A stretch of 64,000 bases of DNA, taken from assembly GCF_000426465.1 (NCBI RefSeq), contig NZ_AUFK01000017.1, positions 124,001 to 188,000 of the forward strand, in the 5' to 3' direction. The DNA comes from Epilithonimonas caeni DSM 17710. Its GTDB lineage: Bacteria > Bacteroidota > Bacteroidia > Flavobacteriales > Weeksellaceae. The position numbers and the translations under genes are program-made. Under the pieces are notes generated by a model, which saw only the letters and a program-made list of their open reading frames with translations, had not been told where the DNA came from and ran no database searches. Below, piece after piece: positions 43,836 through 53,157 of the stretch (within the stretch, counting starts at the first letter, position 1; every line of letters begins with the position of its first letter).

Positions 43836-44852
43836 TTAAGTCAACTTGTCTGTTAGTTTTGCAAATTGTTTCTCTGCACTTTTCCCTTCATACAAAATAT
43901 CATACACAGCATTGATGATGGGAAGTTTAAGTTTCTTTTCTTTACAGATTGCGTAGATTCCGTTAGTCGCATAATAACCTTCTGCAACCATACTCATTGA
44001 TTGGATTGCTGATTTCACGGTGTAACCTTTACCAATTAAATTCCCCAAATTTCTGTTTCTGGAAAATAGCGAGTAAGCCGTTACAATCAAATCGCCCAAA
44101 TATGCACTGTCATTCACATCTCTCTTTTCAGGATAAATCGCTTCCAGAAAAGTTTCCATTTCCCGAATCGCATTAGAAACATAGACCGCGATGAAGTTGT
44201 CTCCGTAACCCAAACCGCTCGCAATCCCAGCTCCAATGGCGTAAATATTTTTAAGAATCGCCGAATATTCGTTTCCAAGAATATCGCAACTTGTATTGAC
44301 CTTGATATAAAAAGATGACAGAACTTCTTTTAAAACATCTGCATCATCTTGCTCAGCAACAGCCACAGTAAGATAGGATAAGCGTTCCATCGCCACCTCT
44401 TCTGCATGGCAAGGACCAGCAATGACCGCTTGATTTTTGAATCCGATCTTGAACTCATCACGGAGATAGTGAGCCACGATATCATTATGTTTCGGAACAA
44501 TCCCTTTTATGGCAGAACAGAATAATTTGTCCTGATAATCACAGGTCAATTTTTCCATAGATTCCGCCAGATAAATAGAAGGAACTGCCAAAATAATCAC
44601 ATCAGAGCTAGAAACCAGCTCGTTGATGTCTGTGGTGATCTGAAGTTTTTTGAGATTGAAACTAACCGTTGTAAGATAAGTCGGATTATGTCCACGCTGT
44701 TCAATAGCACCTTTTACAAACTCGTTACGAACACACCAATTAACCGTTTTACAATTTTCAAGAAGCATTTTAACGATTGCAGTCGCAAAACTTCCGCTTC
44801 CTAAAACGCCAACTCGTACATTCTTAGGTGATTTAGTCAATTTCTTTGCCAT
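43836..44852 (-). CDS. gpsA: NAD(P)-dependent glycerol-3-phosphate dehydrogenase
   Basis: Reduces dihydroxyacetone phosphate to sn-glycerol 3-phosphate for phospholipid synthesis. The 338 residues start with a basic extension before the dinucleotide motif VGVLGSGSFATAIVKML. Further marks are FCSAIKGIVPKHN, AVIAGPCHAEEVA (substrate region), and KNIYAIGAGIASGLGYGDNF with the catalytic Lys, then LIVTAYSLFSRNRNLG. A -7 box (CAAATCTA on plus, 44877-44884) lies 25 bp upstream. The enzyme is complete. Confidence 0.95.
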   Translation of the reverse strand: MAKKLTKSPKNVRVGVLGSGSFATAIVKMLLENCKTVNWCVRNEFVKGAIEQRGHNPTYLTTVSFNLKKLQITTDINELVSSSDVIILAVPSIYLAESMEKLTCDYQDKLFCSAIKGIVPKHNDIVAHYLRDEFKIGFKNQAVIAGPCHAEEVAMERLSYLTVAVAEQDDADVLKEVLSSFYIKVNTSCDILGNEYSAILKNIYAIGAGIASGLGYGDNFIAVYVSNAIREMETFLEAIYPEKRDVNDSAYLGDLIVTAYSLFSRNRNLGNLIGKGYTVKSAIQSMSMVAEGYYATNGIYAICKEKKLKLPIINAVYDILYEGKSAEKQFAKLTDKLT

Positions 44853-45037
44853 TCTTTTTCGTCTTTTTCATTGTTACAAATCTAATGTAAATTATGAATT
44901 TACATCCATCTAAATTTTCTTTAACAATAAATTAAGAATAATTAACCTTCTTTAATCAAATTATATTCCGAACACCTATTAACATTAGAAAAAAATAAAA
45001 ATTCCTTACTTTTGCAATCCATTTAAAAATCCTATTA

Positions 45038-45919
45038 ATGGTTCAATTTTTAAAATCGAAAAAGAAAAAGAACGTTGTTCTTATACTATTGCTGATCATT
45101 TGCTTTATCGAAGGATTGGTCATCGCAAAATTTTACAACGGCGTAGATGACAAGGTCTATCAGGTAAACCTTGTGAAAATCAATAACGAAAAAGACAGCA
45201 TCGACCATCTGCAGTTAAAAACTGACCTTGCCTTGGTTGACCAGAGCATCAGAAGCATAGATGGGTTTTTAAAGTCAAAGAATGTTTCTGACCTTAGGAT
45301 CGAAAGGTTGGCAAAAGATAGTCTGGAAAACGGAGTTTACCTGGCCAAAGTCAGTAACAGATATAGTCAATATCTTATCGATCTGGAACAAAAATTACAG
45401 CAAATCCCTCTGGGAATCCCGACTGACGGCTACATCTCCTCGAATTTCGGGATCCGAAAAAATCCAATTCCCCCAAAAACTACCGAAGTTGCAAATAGTT
45501 CCAATATTGCCGAAGAAAAAGATAGTCTTGGTAATGTTATAAAAAGACAAGCGATTGTAAAAGAAGACAAAAATGCATCCAGCAATGCACCTGCCGAGAA
45601 AGACCAAATGCAATTCCACAAAGGTTTGGATGTCGCAGTTGCTTATGGAAGTGCCGTGAAGTGTGCAGCATCCGGAAAAGTGATTTTTGCCGGCATGAAA
45701 GGTGGCTACGGAAACTGCGTTATCATAGAGCATGGTAACGGATTGGCGACTTTATACGGTCATCTTTCAGAAATCCTGGTAGAAGCCAATGACAGGGTAA
45801 AAGTTGGTCAAATCATTGCCAAATCGGGAAATACAGGACGTTCTACAGGACCTCATCTTCATTATGAGATTCATAAAAACAATCAGCCGATCAATCCGAG
45901 GCTATTCTTGAATTTTTAA
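45038..45919 (+). CDS. M23-family metallopeptidase
   Basis: Membrane-anchored peptidoglycan hydrolase of 293 residues. A single N-terminal helix (about 14-32, VVLILLLIICFIEGLVIAKF) is followed by a coiled-coil region (about 45-115) and a LytM/M23 domain. The zinc ligands are visible as HKGLDVAVAYG (H and D) and GPHLHYEIH (HLH), so the peptidase should be active. Insertions of about 40 residues rich in Asn and Lys precede the first His. A -7 box (TACTTTTG, 45007-45014) is 23 bp upstream. Partners such as FtsE/X-type activators are a possibility only. Confidence 0.92.
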   Translation: MVQFLKSKKKKNVVLILLLIICFIEGLVIAKFYNGVDDKVYQVNLVKINNEKDSIDHLQLKTDLALVDQSIRSIDGFLKSKNVSDLRIERLAKDSLENGVYLAKVSNRYSQYLIDLEQKLQQIPLGIPTDGYISSNFGIRKNPIPPKTTEVANSSNIAEEKDSLGNVIKRQAIVKEDKNASSNAPAEKDQMQFHKGLDVAVAYGSAVKCAASGKVIFAGMKGGYGNCVIIEHGNGLATLYGHLSEILVEANDRVKVGQIIAKSGNTGRSTGPHLHYEIHKNNQPINPRLFLNF

Positions 45920-45974
45920 TTTTACGAGTCTTCCAGAACCTCAGACCGACAATCTGAGACGACACGTTAACCAA

Positions 45975-46007
45975 ATAAAAAACGCTCCGGAATCTGGAGC
46001 GTTTTTC
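45975..46007. terminator. Bidirectional terminator
   Basis: AAAAACGCTCC and GGAGCGTTTTT pair around a short loop between the M23 gene and the trigger factor gene, which converge. Confidence 0.9.
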
Positions 46008-46025
46008 AATATATTTTGAGGAAAA

Positions 46026-47360
46026 TTATTTCTTCAATACTTCAAGAAACTCATCGTGAGAGATCTTCGTTTCCTTCTTTTTAGATTTTTCAAGGATTAC
46101 ATCTTTCAACTTGGCCATAGCAACTTCAGAAGATATTTGTCTTACCTGGTTTTCGTCTTTCAACATTTCCGCAGCATATTTCTGAACCTCATCATCACCT
46201 AAATGGTGGATCCCGTAGATGGCTAACTGGTTTCTCACCAATTGCTCAGCTTGCCCAAGCACTTCTGAATAATCCAATTGAATCTCATTATCGTTCATCA
46301 ATTTTCCTTCAAGGATCTGACCCTTGATAATGTTCTTCTCGTTTTCAAGAATTTCTTTTGCCTGAGCTTCAGAAGTGATATTTTGGTTAGAGAACAATAA
46401 CCATTTGATCAGGAATTCTTCTGGTAATTTGATTTCTTCTTTCTCGTTAACCTGCTCTAGGATTTTGTTTACGAAATGAACATCAGCATTTTGTTGGAAA
46501 TATTCATCCAATTCAGTTTTCACTCTGGCTTTCAGTTCTTCTTCAGTTGTGATAACGTCTTTACCGTAAACTTTGTCGAATAATTCTTGGTTAAGTTCCG
46601 CAAGGTTCAATCCGTAGATATCTTTTACAGTTACTTCAACCTCGTTATGGTGAAGGTGTTCTGCTTCATCTTTGCTGAATCCTAATTGTTTTGCCAATTC
46701 TTCTTTAGAAACTAGATCTTCTTTAGAAACTTTTACAGAATCCTCTTTTTTCAATTTTTTAACCAGATCGTAAGCTTCTTTCTGTTCCTTAGAAATCGTT
46801 ATATTTTTTGGAGCGTGGTGGTGCTCACCTTCTGCATCAGCTTCTACAACTTGAGAAATTTCTAATGCAACGTAAGAATCCTTACCGATTTTTTCCTCAG
46901 GAACTCTTTCTGCAAAACGCTTTTGCATATTTTCTACACTTGTAGAGATTTCTTTGTCAGAAGCTTCTACTTTGTAGTGAGGTGCTTCGTATTTAGTCAG
47001 ATCCACAGTGAATTCTGGCTCATATCCAACTTCAAAAGCCACAGACAAAGATTCTGCATTGTGGTTGAAGTCGTTGACTGGCTGAGGAACCGGTTGTCCG
47101 ACCAATCTCAGTTTGTTTTCGTTTACATAACCGTTTAGAGCCTCAGAAACCTGCTTGTTGATTTCTTCGAAAGCGATTCCAGCCTCATATTGTTTTCTTA
47201 CCATACTCAATGGCACTTTCCCTTTTCTGAATCCAGGAACTTGTGCATTTTTAGCATAGTTGATCAATTGCTTTTCTACTTTGTCCTTATAATCTGCTTT
47301 CTCCAATGTTACTGTAAGTAGCGCACTTACCTCATCGTGGTTTTTAGCTGTAACGTTCAT
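46026..47360 (-). CDS. tig: Trigger factor (ribosome-associated chaperone)
   Basis: Cytosolic chaperone, 444 residues. The N-terminal ribosome-binding domain shows NAQVPGFRKGKVPLSMVRKQ, the signature helix loop. The central PPIase-like domain is degenerate, as in other Bacteroidetes, with a His-rich stretch (EGEHHHAPKN, HLHHNE) instead of the standard FKBP active-site residues. The C-terminal arms (FLIKWLLFSNQN, AEQLVRNQL) follow. A strong promoter (47381-47411) gives a short leader. Clp protease genes often found next to tig are absent here. Confidence 0.93.
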   Translation of the reverse strand: MNVTAKNHDEVSALLTVTLEKADYKDKVEKQLINYAKNAQVPGFRKGKVPLSMVRKQYEAGIAFEEINKQVSEALNGYVNENKLRLVGQPVPQPVNDFNHNAESLSVAFEVGYEPEFTVDLTKYEAPHYKVEASDKEISTSVENMQKRFAERVPEEKIGKDSYVALEISQVVEADAEGEHHHAPKNITISKEQKEAYDLVKKLKKEDSVKVSKEDLVSKEELAKQLGFSKDEAEHLHHNEVEVTVKDIYGLNLAELNQELFDKVYGKDVITTEEELKARVKTELDEYFQQNADVHFVNKILEQVNEKEEIKLPEEFLIKWLLFSNQNITSEAQAKEILENEKNIIKGQILEGKLMNDNEIQLDYSEVLGQAEQLVRNQLAIYGIHHLGDDEVQKYAAEMLKDENQVRQISSEVAMAKLKDVILEKSKKKETKISHDEFLEVLKK

Positions 47361-47380
47361 TAATTGAAATTTTTAGGTTG

Positions 47381-47411
47381 CAAAAGTATGCAAATTCTGA
47401 GGAACTTCAAA
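47381..47411 (-). promoter_or_regulatory. Promoter of tig
   Basis: On the minus strand TTTTG (ending at 47408), 19 bases, then TACTTTTG (47381-47388). Confidence 0.8.
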
Positions 47412-47467
47412 ATTAAATACAATCTTGATATTTATAAAAAATCATAATTTTTATATAAATGATGTTC

Positions 47468-47980
47468 TTAAGAAGCTTTCCAAAAAGTCCAGACCGCCCC
47501 ATTGAAAACAGCCAGCATCTTTTTTGTCGTGTCATAAACTATCATTCCCGGTGTTGGGGAAACAATATTAAGATGTGGGTCGGCCACTTTTGGCAGGATC
47601 ATGGCTCTATTTGTATCTTCCAAAACCAATATCCCAGGCGTTGATGTGACTGTTCCAAAAGAAACTTTCGCAGCGGTTTCTTCTACCAGGCCATCCTGCA
47701 GTGTAGTATCGGCAGTTCCATCACTATTTATGGAAAGGTCTTTCCACGCATTACTTTCGTAGACCTTTACTTTTTTGTCATTTAAATCGAAAATCATAGT
47801 TCCATTTACCACTCCGGAAACGACACTTGCGCTCGTCACCCAGGGAAGAACCAGACCTCTGTTCTCTGTACCAAATTCAATAGAAGAAGACGCAGACTCC
47901 AATACGGTCTTTCCAATTGCAACTTGGGAAAAACTGCAAGAATAAACAAGAATAAAAGTTGACAATAAGGATTTTTTCAT
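47468..47980 (-). CDS. Secreted protein with two copies of a short beta module
   Basis: A 170-residue exported protein with a signal peptide (about 1-19, SFSQ). It contains two related stretches. Residues 28-83 hold ENRGLVLPWVTS, NGTMIFDLNDKKVKVYESNA and WKDLS; residues 117-169 hold TNRAMILPKVAD, PGMIVYDTTKKMLAVFNGAV and WTFWKA. Both resemble the core of the C-terminal module of the proteins at 48009 and 59756 (KGFVVNRL, EGMMIYNTTLNCLQI, W-x-C-F). It lies 28 bp downstream of the 48009 gene on the same strand and is probably in one transcript with it. No enzyme motif is seen. Confidence 0.8.
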   Translation of the reverse strand: MKKSLLSTFILVYSCSFSQVAIGKTVLESASSSIEFGTENRGLVLPWVTSASVVSGVVNGTMIFDLNDKKVKVYESNAWKDLSINSDGTADTTLQDGLVEETAAKVSFGTVTSTPGILVLEDTNRAMILPKVADPHLNIVSPTPGMIVYDTTKKMLAVFNGAVWTFWKAS

Positions 47981-48008
47981 TTGTTTGTGTGTTGGTTTTT
48001 TATTTTTA

Positions 48009-49757
48009 TTAATCCGGACAGGCCTGTGTATTGAAACATTTCCAGCCAGTGACTGTTCCGTCCGTATTGATCTGTAAACAGTTCAATGTCGTATTGTAAA
48101 TCATCATTCCTTCTTTCAGATCACCAGTTGGAATTTGTTCAACTTGGGCCGTCGTTAATCTATTAACCACAAAACCTTTGGTCTTGGATTCCAAAACCAG
48201 CCAGGCTCCTTTCCTTGTTTCCGGCCAGTTGGTATCTCCCGGGCTGGCCCTGGTCAAAGAAGTGATGCCACTTGGGGAAGGCAAAGCTGTTCCCGATGTA
48301 ATCGCCGGTTTATAACATACTGGATCACCTCCCGTTACATTTATCGTAACAGTTGCTGTGCTACAACTACTTGGTAAACTAATTCTACATATCTGATAAG
48401 TCATAGTATAAGTTCCCGTCAAGACATTTGACCCAACTTGTACCAAACCTGTAGATGTATCAAGCGTAACATTGGGATTGGATGTAGAAACCTGCGTGAG
48501 AATCACATTAGAAGTTGTCGCAGCAACGCCATTATACTGCTCAAGATCATTGGCCAGAACAGATGCTACAGAGGAAGAGCCTGCATTGACGGCAAAAGTA
48601 TCACTATTTGCAACAGGTGGAAAGCTGCCATCCATATTCGGGCACAATCCAATATCGGTAGTCAAAGAAGCTCCGCAAGCACCACCTGCCGAGCAATCGA
48701 ATGTCACATTTGCCGAAGCAGCCGTCGTGGTAGTTCCAGAAGTATTTATATAACTGGGCGCGTTGGCAAAAATCGCAGTTGCGCCTTGAGTTCCTGATTT
48801 TATCATTGTGCCCTCGTACTGCGAATATCTTGTAAAATCCAGATCAGGTCCCACTTTAGCTCCGTTGGGATTGATCTGATTGATGACATATACAAACCCT
48901 TTCTTTGAAGATGAGACCGGTCCTTTGATGGTCGCACCATTAGGTTGCCATGTCGTTATTTTCAAAAGTCCCTCATTATATATGGAAGATGTGCTTGAGC
49001 CATTTATAGATCCTTTGGAATAAAATGTACCGTAGTTCTCCAAACGACTGTTCGCACCCATATCCACAGTTCCCGTTCCAACATTGAAGATCCCGGTATT
49101 GATAACCCTTCCGCTGCTCAGGTTGTATCCCTGGGCCGTATTCATCGTACCACAATTGATATAAGTGGTCGCATTACTGCTGCTGAAATTCTGCCCGACA
49201 TTGATAATTCCAAAATTTCTAAATGTGGTTGTTCCAGATATATTGATGTTACTTGTAATAGAATAAGTTCCGTAATTATCTATAACGTTAGTAGCGCCGT
49301 TATTTCCAAACCCTAGAACGCCGACATCCACGACCCCCCGATTGGTCAGGGTATTTGCAGTTCCGCCGAAAGTGAAATTATTATTCCCTGAAGTTCCGGA
49401 CCTCATTGTTCCACCACTTGCAATATTGATGGTAAGATTAGAATTGATATTCGGATTTTGATTGAATTGCAATGTTCCTGCAATTTCAAAAGTAACATTG
49501 CTTCCGTTGGCAGAATTAACATTATTCTGTATGACCAAAGTAACTCCAGGCGCAATGCAGATCTTAGAATCATTCTCAAAAGTAACATCGCTCAGGGTAG
49601 TGTTCGTCGTAAAACAAACAACACTACCAGATGAGAATATATAGTTACTACTTGTAGGATTTGTAACCGTACAACTTGTACATTGGGAATAATAGTTTAT
49701 TGACAGAAATAAAAGGAATAACAAATATCCGTCATTCTTAAAACAAATTTTAATCAT
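48009..49757 (-). CDS. Secreted repeat protein with shared C-terminal CYKP...QACPD module
   Basis: A 582-residue exported surface protein with a signal peptide at about 1-25. Residues about 40-330 are rich in Asn, Gly, Thr and Ser and form a probable parallel beta-helix (repeats such as NYGTYSITSNINISGTTT and NCGTMNTAQGYNLSSGRV). An Ig/cadherin-like region (about 380-475, SVASVLANDLEQYNG) follows. The last 102 residues, from CYKP to QACPD, match the last 105 residues of the 1369-residue protein at 59756. No type A or B T9SS sorting domain is evident. It heads a two-gene unit with the 47468 gene. Confidence 0.82.
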   Translation of the reverse strand: MIKICFKNDGYLLFLLFLSINYYSQCTSCTVTNPTSSNYIFSSGSVVCFTTNTTLSDVTFENDSKICIAPGVTLVIQNNVNSANGSNVTFEIAGTLQFNQNPNINSNLTINIASGGTMRSGTSGNNNFTFGGTANTLTNRGVVDVGVLGFGNNGATNVIDNYGTYSITSNINISGTTTFRNFGIINVGQNFSSSNATTYINCGTMNTAQGYNLSSGRVINTGIFNVGTGTVDMGANSRLENYGTFYSKGSINGSSTSSIYNEGLLKITTWQPNGATIKGPVSSSKKGFVYVINQINPNGAKVGPDLDFTRYSQYEGTMIKSGTQGATAIFANAPSYINTSGTTTTAASANVTFDCSAGGACGASLTTDIGLCPNMDGSFPPVANSDTFAVNAGSSSVASVLANDLEQYNGVAATTSNVILTQVSTSNPNVTLDTSTGLVQVGSNVLTGTYTMTYQICRISLPSSCSTATVTINVTGGDPVCYKPAITSGTALPSPSGITSLTRASPGDTNWPETRKGAWLVLESKTKGFVVNRLTTAQVEQIPTGDLKEGMMIYNTTLNCLQINTDGTVTGWKCFNTQACPD

Positions 49758-49782
49758 TTCATTTTGTGTATGTTTGATAAAT

Positions 49783-49815
49783 CAAAAATATTTGTCAGAA
49801 TGTGTTAATTTCCAA
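49783..49815 (-). promoter_or_regulatory. Candidate promoter of the 48009/47468 unit
   Basis: On the minus strand TTG (49813-49815), 22 bases, then TATTTTTG (49783-49790), 26 bp from the ATG. Confidence 0.55.
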
Positions 49816-49983
49816 CAAATCAACACCAAAATTAGGAATTTACTATGAATAATATTTTCATCCCATGTTAATTAATAGTAATATTTAAATATTTTTTCAA
49901 CATAAAACCCACTCCACACTTCCAATATAAAAAATAAAGACGCCCTCAAAAAGAACATCTTTATTTATAATTTAAAATATCAG

Positions 49984-50544
49984 TTAATGAACATCCACTG
50001 TAATATCAACATCGGTTTCTCCTCCTGTGGTCTGACCTAATTGATTGGTGGCGGAAGGATAGTTTTGATTAACACTTGCAGGGCCGTGAATTAATTTGAT
50101 ATTCATTTTTCCGGTTTCTTGTGTAGAATTAACTGTCCATTCTGTTCTCAATCCTAATCTTTGTCCGTCTGTTCTTACAATATCGTTTGCAGCTCTTATC
50201 ACAACAATGTCAGCATTCGCTGGACCGAATGTAATGAAGTGATGGTCTTTTTCTTCCTCGATCTCATCAGAAGAATGATAATGGTCATCGTGTTTGATCT
50301 GGAAATCCAATACCGCCGTATAAGTATCTCCGGTATGCAAATGCAAATGCCCGTCTGCCTGTCCGCTAATTACATTAACGGTTTGAACGTCACTTGCGTC
50401 AGCTTTATTCGTTAATGTTAAAACAACTTTCCCGATCTCATCGTGCTCATGAACATCCTCTGGAACTGTGTCATCATCATTTCGACAAGAGAAGATGAAA
50501 AGTGAAACTAAAAGAACTAATGTAATATTGATAAATTTTTTCAT
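49984..50544 (-). CDS. His-rich lipoprotein beside a TonB receptor
   Basis: A 186-residue lipoprotein with a signal peptide and lipobox (LFIFSCRND, Cys at about 20). It is unusually rich in His and acidic residues (VHEHDE, GHLHLHTG, KHDDHYHSSDE, KDHHF), suggesting metal binding. The layout (acidic start, a threonine-rich beta sandwich, and the ending GGETDVDITVDV) resembles a family of receptor-associated lipoproteins in Flavobacteriia annotated as a type 1 periplasmic binding fold. It lies 28 bp downstream of the receptor gene on the same strand, which suggests co-transcription. A role as a zinc or copper chaperone to the receptor is an inference. Confidence 0.75.
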   Translation of the reverse strand: MKKFINITLVLLVSLFIFSCRNDDDTVPEDVHEHDEIGKVVLTLTNKADASDVQTVNVISGQADGHLHLHTGDTYTAVLDFQIKHDDHYHSSDEIEEEKDHHFITFGPANADIVVIRAANDIVRTDGQRLGLRTEWTVNSTQETGKMNIKLIHGPASVNQNYPSATNQLGQTTGGETDVDITVDVH

Positions 50545-50572
50545 TTTGATTTAAATTTTAAGTTTTTAATAA

Positions 50573-52957
50573 TTAAAAATTGTATTTCAGAGTGACCACG
50601 AAGTTTCTTCCAGGCTCGTACATATAATATCTCAGCCTGTTAAGATATTCACGATACTCTGTGTTAAATAGGTTATTGATTCTGAAATTAAGATTCAGAT
50701 TTTTGTATAAGTTTGCTCCAATTGAAGCATTAAATAAAGTATAGGCGGCTGGCGTAGAACTGAAATCAACTGTCTCATTATATTCTACGCCATCTTTAAT
50801 AAAAGTTACCGGAAGATTTCTTATCGGAAAACGATTTTGTTTAAATGTATTCTCGTTCTCCAAAGCGATATAGAAATTCTTTGGCTTATTAAGAGTCAAT
50901 TCAATTGAGTTTCTTAATTTCGCTGGCATCATTAGAATCAATGGTTCATTATTCGAAAGGTCGTCACCTCTCAAAATACTGAAACCCGATTTCCATTTCA
51001 GATTAGACAAGATAGATAATTCCGCATCAGCATCAACGCCTATCATTCTGGCTTTGATCTGCTGATAGGTCCAAACCGGGAACACACCTCTATTGGTATT
51101 GAGAACACTGCTTGGAACTTGATTCACAAAACTGTCAGAATACATCAAGTAAGGATTGATTTCCAAATGTAACCCTCTCAACAAATCAAGATGACCGACC
51201 AGTGAAAGATTAATATTATAAACCGTTTCTTTCTTGATATTCAGATTTCCTTCTTCCATAATGGCTGCAGAATGATGCAATCCGTCAGAGAAAAGTTCCG
51301 CAGGATTTGGCGTCCTTTCAGCTCTTGATAAATTAAGTCTAAACTCGTAATCCTGAGTCGGTTTATAGTCCAATCCCAGATTCGCAGATAGATTATGATA
51401 ATCCAAAATAGGTCTCGTCAAAGTTCTGCTGCCAGATTCCTGTACAAAAAACTGTGGGAAGATCGCTGCATAATTCGCTTCCCATTTATCAGAATCATAA
51501 TATTTATACGAATCATATCTGCTGAAATCATATCTCACAGCAGCCTCTGCATTGAGTTTAGAATTGAATTTATATTTAAAAACAGAAAAAGCGCCTGCGT
51601 CATATCTGTAATAATCCGGGATCAATCGTCTTGCTTTGGTCGCAGGATTTGGATAATTATCCTGATAACCGGCAGAAATCCCGCTTTCCAGACTCCAATT
51701 GGAACGCTCAAGCAAATGAATCAAACTCGCCGAATGTGTAATGAGCCTCAAATCCATAGAAGGCAATTCATTCAGCTCGCCTCTTCGGATATCATATTCC
51801 TTTCTTCTGTTAAGCTGAAAACTATATTGAAAAGTCAGTTTTCCGAAATCAGCGAAACGTCTGTAAGCAGTTAATTTTGCAATATGATGCTCCACCTCTT
51901 GCTTTGGATGGTCTATATCATAACTGAAGTTGTCCAAAAAGTAGGGCTGTCCAAAATTAACGGCGTTGTAAAAATCCTCGGGACTCGACAAATGTGCACC
52001 CTTGTAGATTCCGAACTCCTGGTTGGTTCCGCTATATGAAACATCAAAACCTTGCAGAAAATTATGTTTACCGAAAGAGAAATTAAAAGAATTAAATTCC
52101 ATTCCGGTATTTTGCAACGTATGGTGCGGAACATATTCGTCACCCGTTTTTCGGTAACTTCCGCCCGCCTTTACAAACCACTGGTTTTCCCAGGCTTTGA
52201 GAACGTTAGCCCCAATTTCTCCGCCTCTGCCATTAGAGATCCCTGAAAGTCTCACGCTCCCCATTACGGTATCTTTCTTCGGAAGGTTTGACGGTTCTAA
52301 AATGACAACGCCGCCGACGCCTTCATTCCCGTACTTCAAAGCGGATGCCCCTTTTACAACATCAATATGTTCAAAATCATTGACATCGATATTAGGTGCG
52401 TGCTCTACTCCCCATTCCTGTTCCGCCATTTTCACACCATTGTTCACGATAGAAATTCGGCTTCCGTATAATCCCCGGATAACAGGCTTTGTAATATTAT
52501 TTCCTGTTTTCAAAGCTGAAACCCCAGAAATTTTTGACAAAAGATTTCCAAGATTTTCTGTGGAATTCCTTTCGATTTCCGTTTTATCCAGCGTTCTCAT
52601 AATCACAGAACCTTTGGTTTTATGATTGCCGTGGACGGTAACAGATTGAATATCATTGACGTGATGCTCCAACGTAATCGTCAAATGAACATCCTGCGTA
52701 ACTCCTACATTTTCAGTATAATCATTACAATCAGGATGTTTTGCAATGAGTTTATATTGACCTGCGGGAATCTGTTTAAAAGAAAACTTTCCCGTTTTAT
52801 CTGTTCTGGTTGAGAATTCACCGATTTTTACCACAGCATTTTCCAGCATCGTTTTGTCGTGAAAATCCTGAACAGTCCCTTGAACAGTATATGTTTTCTG
52901 TGCGTTTGTAATTGCCAATCCGCAAAAGACCAGCAATAAGCTATATATCAATTTCAT
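50573..52957 (-). CDS. TonB-dependent receptor, ZnuD-like
   Basis: Outer-membrane receptor of 794 residues. A signal peptide (1-19, ending TNAQ) precedes a carboxypeptidase-regulatory-like domain (about 20-105). The plug (about 115-225) contains LDKTEIERNSTENLGNLLSK, VIRGLYGSRISIVNNGVKMA, EQEWGVEHAPNIDVND and VVKGASALKYGNEGVGGVVI. The remainder is a 22-strand-type barrel ending in the aromatic terminus VVTLKYNF. The EWGVEHAP segment and several His-rich loops (LEHHVND, EHHIAK, PHHTLQ) resemble zinc receptors of the ZnuD type. The neighbouring His-rich lipoprotein supports metal uptake. Iron or another metal is not excluded. Confidence 0.88.
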   Translation of the reverse strand: MKLIYSLLLVFCGLAITNAQKTYTVQGTVQDFHDKTMLENAVVKIGEFSTRTDKTGKFSFKQIPAGQYKLIAKHPDCNDYTENVGVTQDVHLTITLEHHVNDIQSVTVHGNHKTKGSVIMRTLDKTEIERNSTENLGNLLSKISGVSALKTGNNITKPVIRGLYGSRISIVNNGVKMAEQEWGVEHAPNIDVNDFEHIDVVKGASALKYGNEGVGGVVILEPSNLPKKDTVMGSVRLSGISNGRGGEIGANVLKAWENQWFVKAGGSYRKTGDEYVPHHTLQNTGMEFNSFNFSFGKHNFLQGFDVSYSGTNQEFGIYKGAHLSSPEDFYNAVNFGQPYFLDNFSYDIDHPKQEVEHHIAKLTAYRRFADFGKLTFQYSFQLNRRKEYDIRRGELNELPSMDLRLITHSASLIHLLERSNWSLESGISAGYQDNYPNPATKARRLIPDYYRYDAGAFSVFKYKFNSKLNAEAAVRYDFSRYDSYKYYDSDKWEANYAAIFPQFFVQESGSRTLTRPILDYHNLSANLGLDYKPTQDYEFRLNLSRAERTPNPAELFSDGLHHSAAIMEEGNLNIKKETVYNINLSLVGHLDLLRGLHLEINPYLMYSDSFVNQVPSSVLNTNRGVFPVWTYQQIKARMIGVDADAELSILSNLKWKSGFSILRGDDLSNNEPLILMMPAKLRNSIELTLNKPKNFYIALENENTFKQNRFPIRNLPVTFIKDGVEYNETVDFSSTPAAYTLFNASIGANLYKNLNLNFRINNLFNTEYREYLNRLRYYMYEPGRNFVVTLKYNF

Positions 52958-53023
52958 TGTAAAATAAAAGATTGCATACTTTTCTCTTCAAAAAAGCATC
53001 TGTAAAAAAATCTTGAAATTTTG

Positions 53024-53071
53024 TTGTAATTATCGACTTTTTGCACATTCAGAATGCACAATTTGTAATTA
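53024..53071. promoter_or_regulatory. Candidate operator: paired TTGTAATTA direct repeats
   Basis: TTGTAATTA occurs at 53024-53032 and again at 53063-53071, 66 bp or more upstream of the receptor ATG, with GCACATTC and GAATGCAC between them. It is a candidate binding site for a metal regulator such as Zur or Fur, suggested by position only. No consensus can be confirmed. Confidence 0.25.
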
Positions 53072-53157
53072 AGAGAAAATAAACAACTGAATGTAAGCCT
53101 TTTATATTTTCTCTATTTTCTTTCATCTACTTAACACCATTTTATCTTTTAATATTT

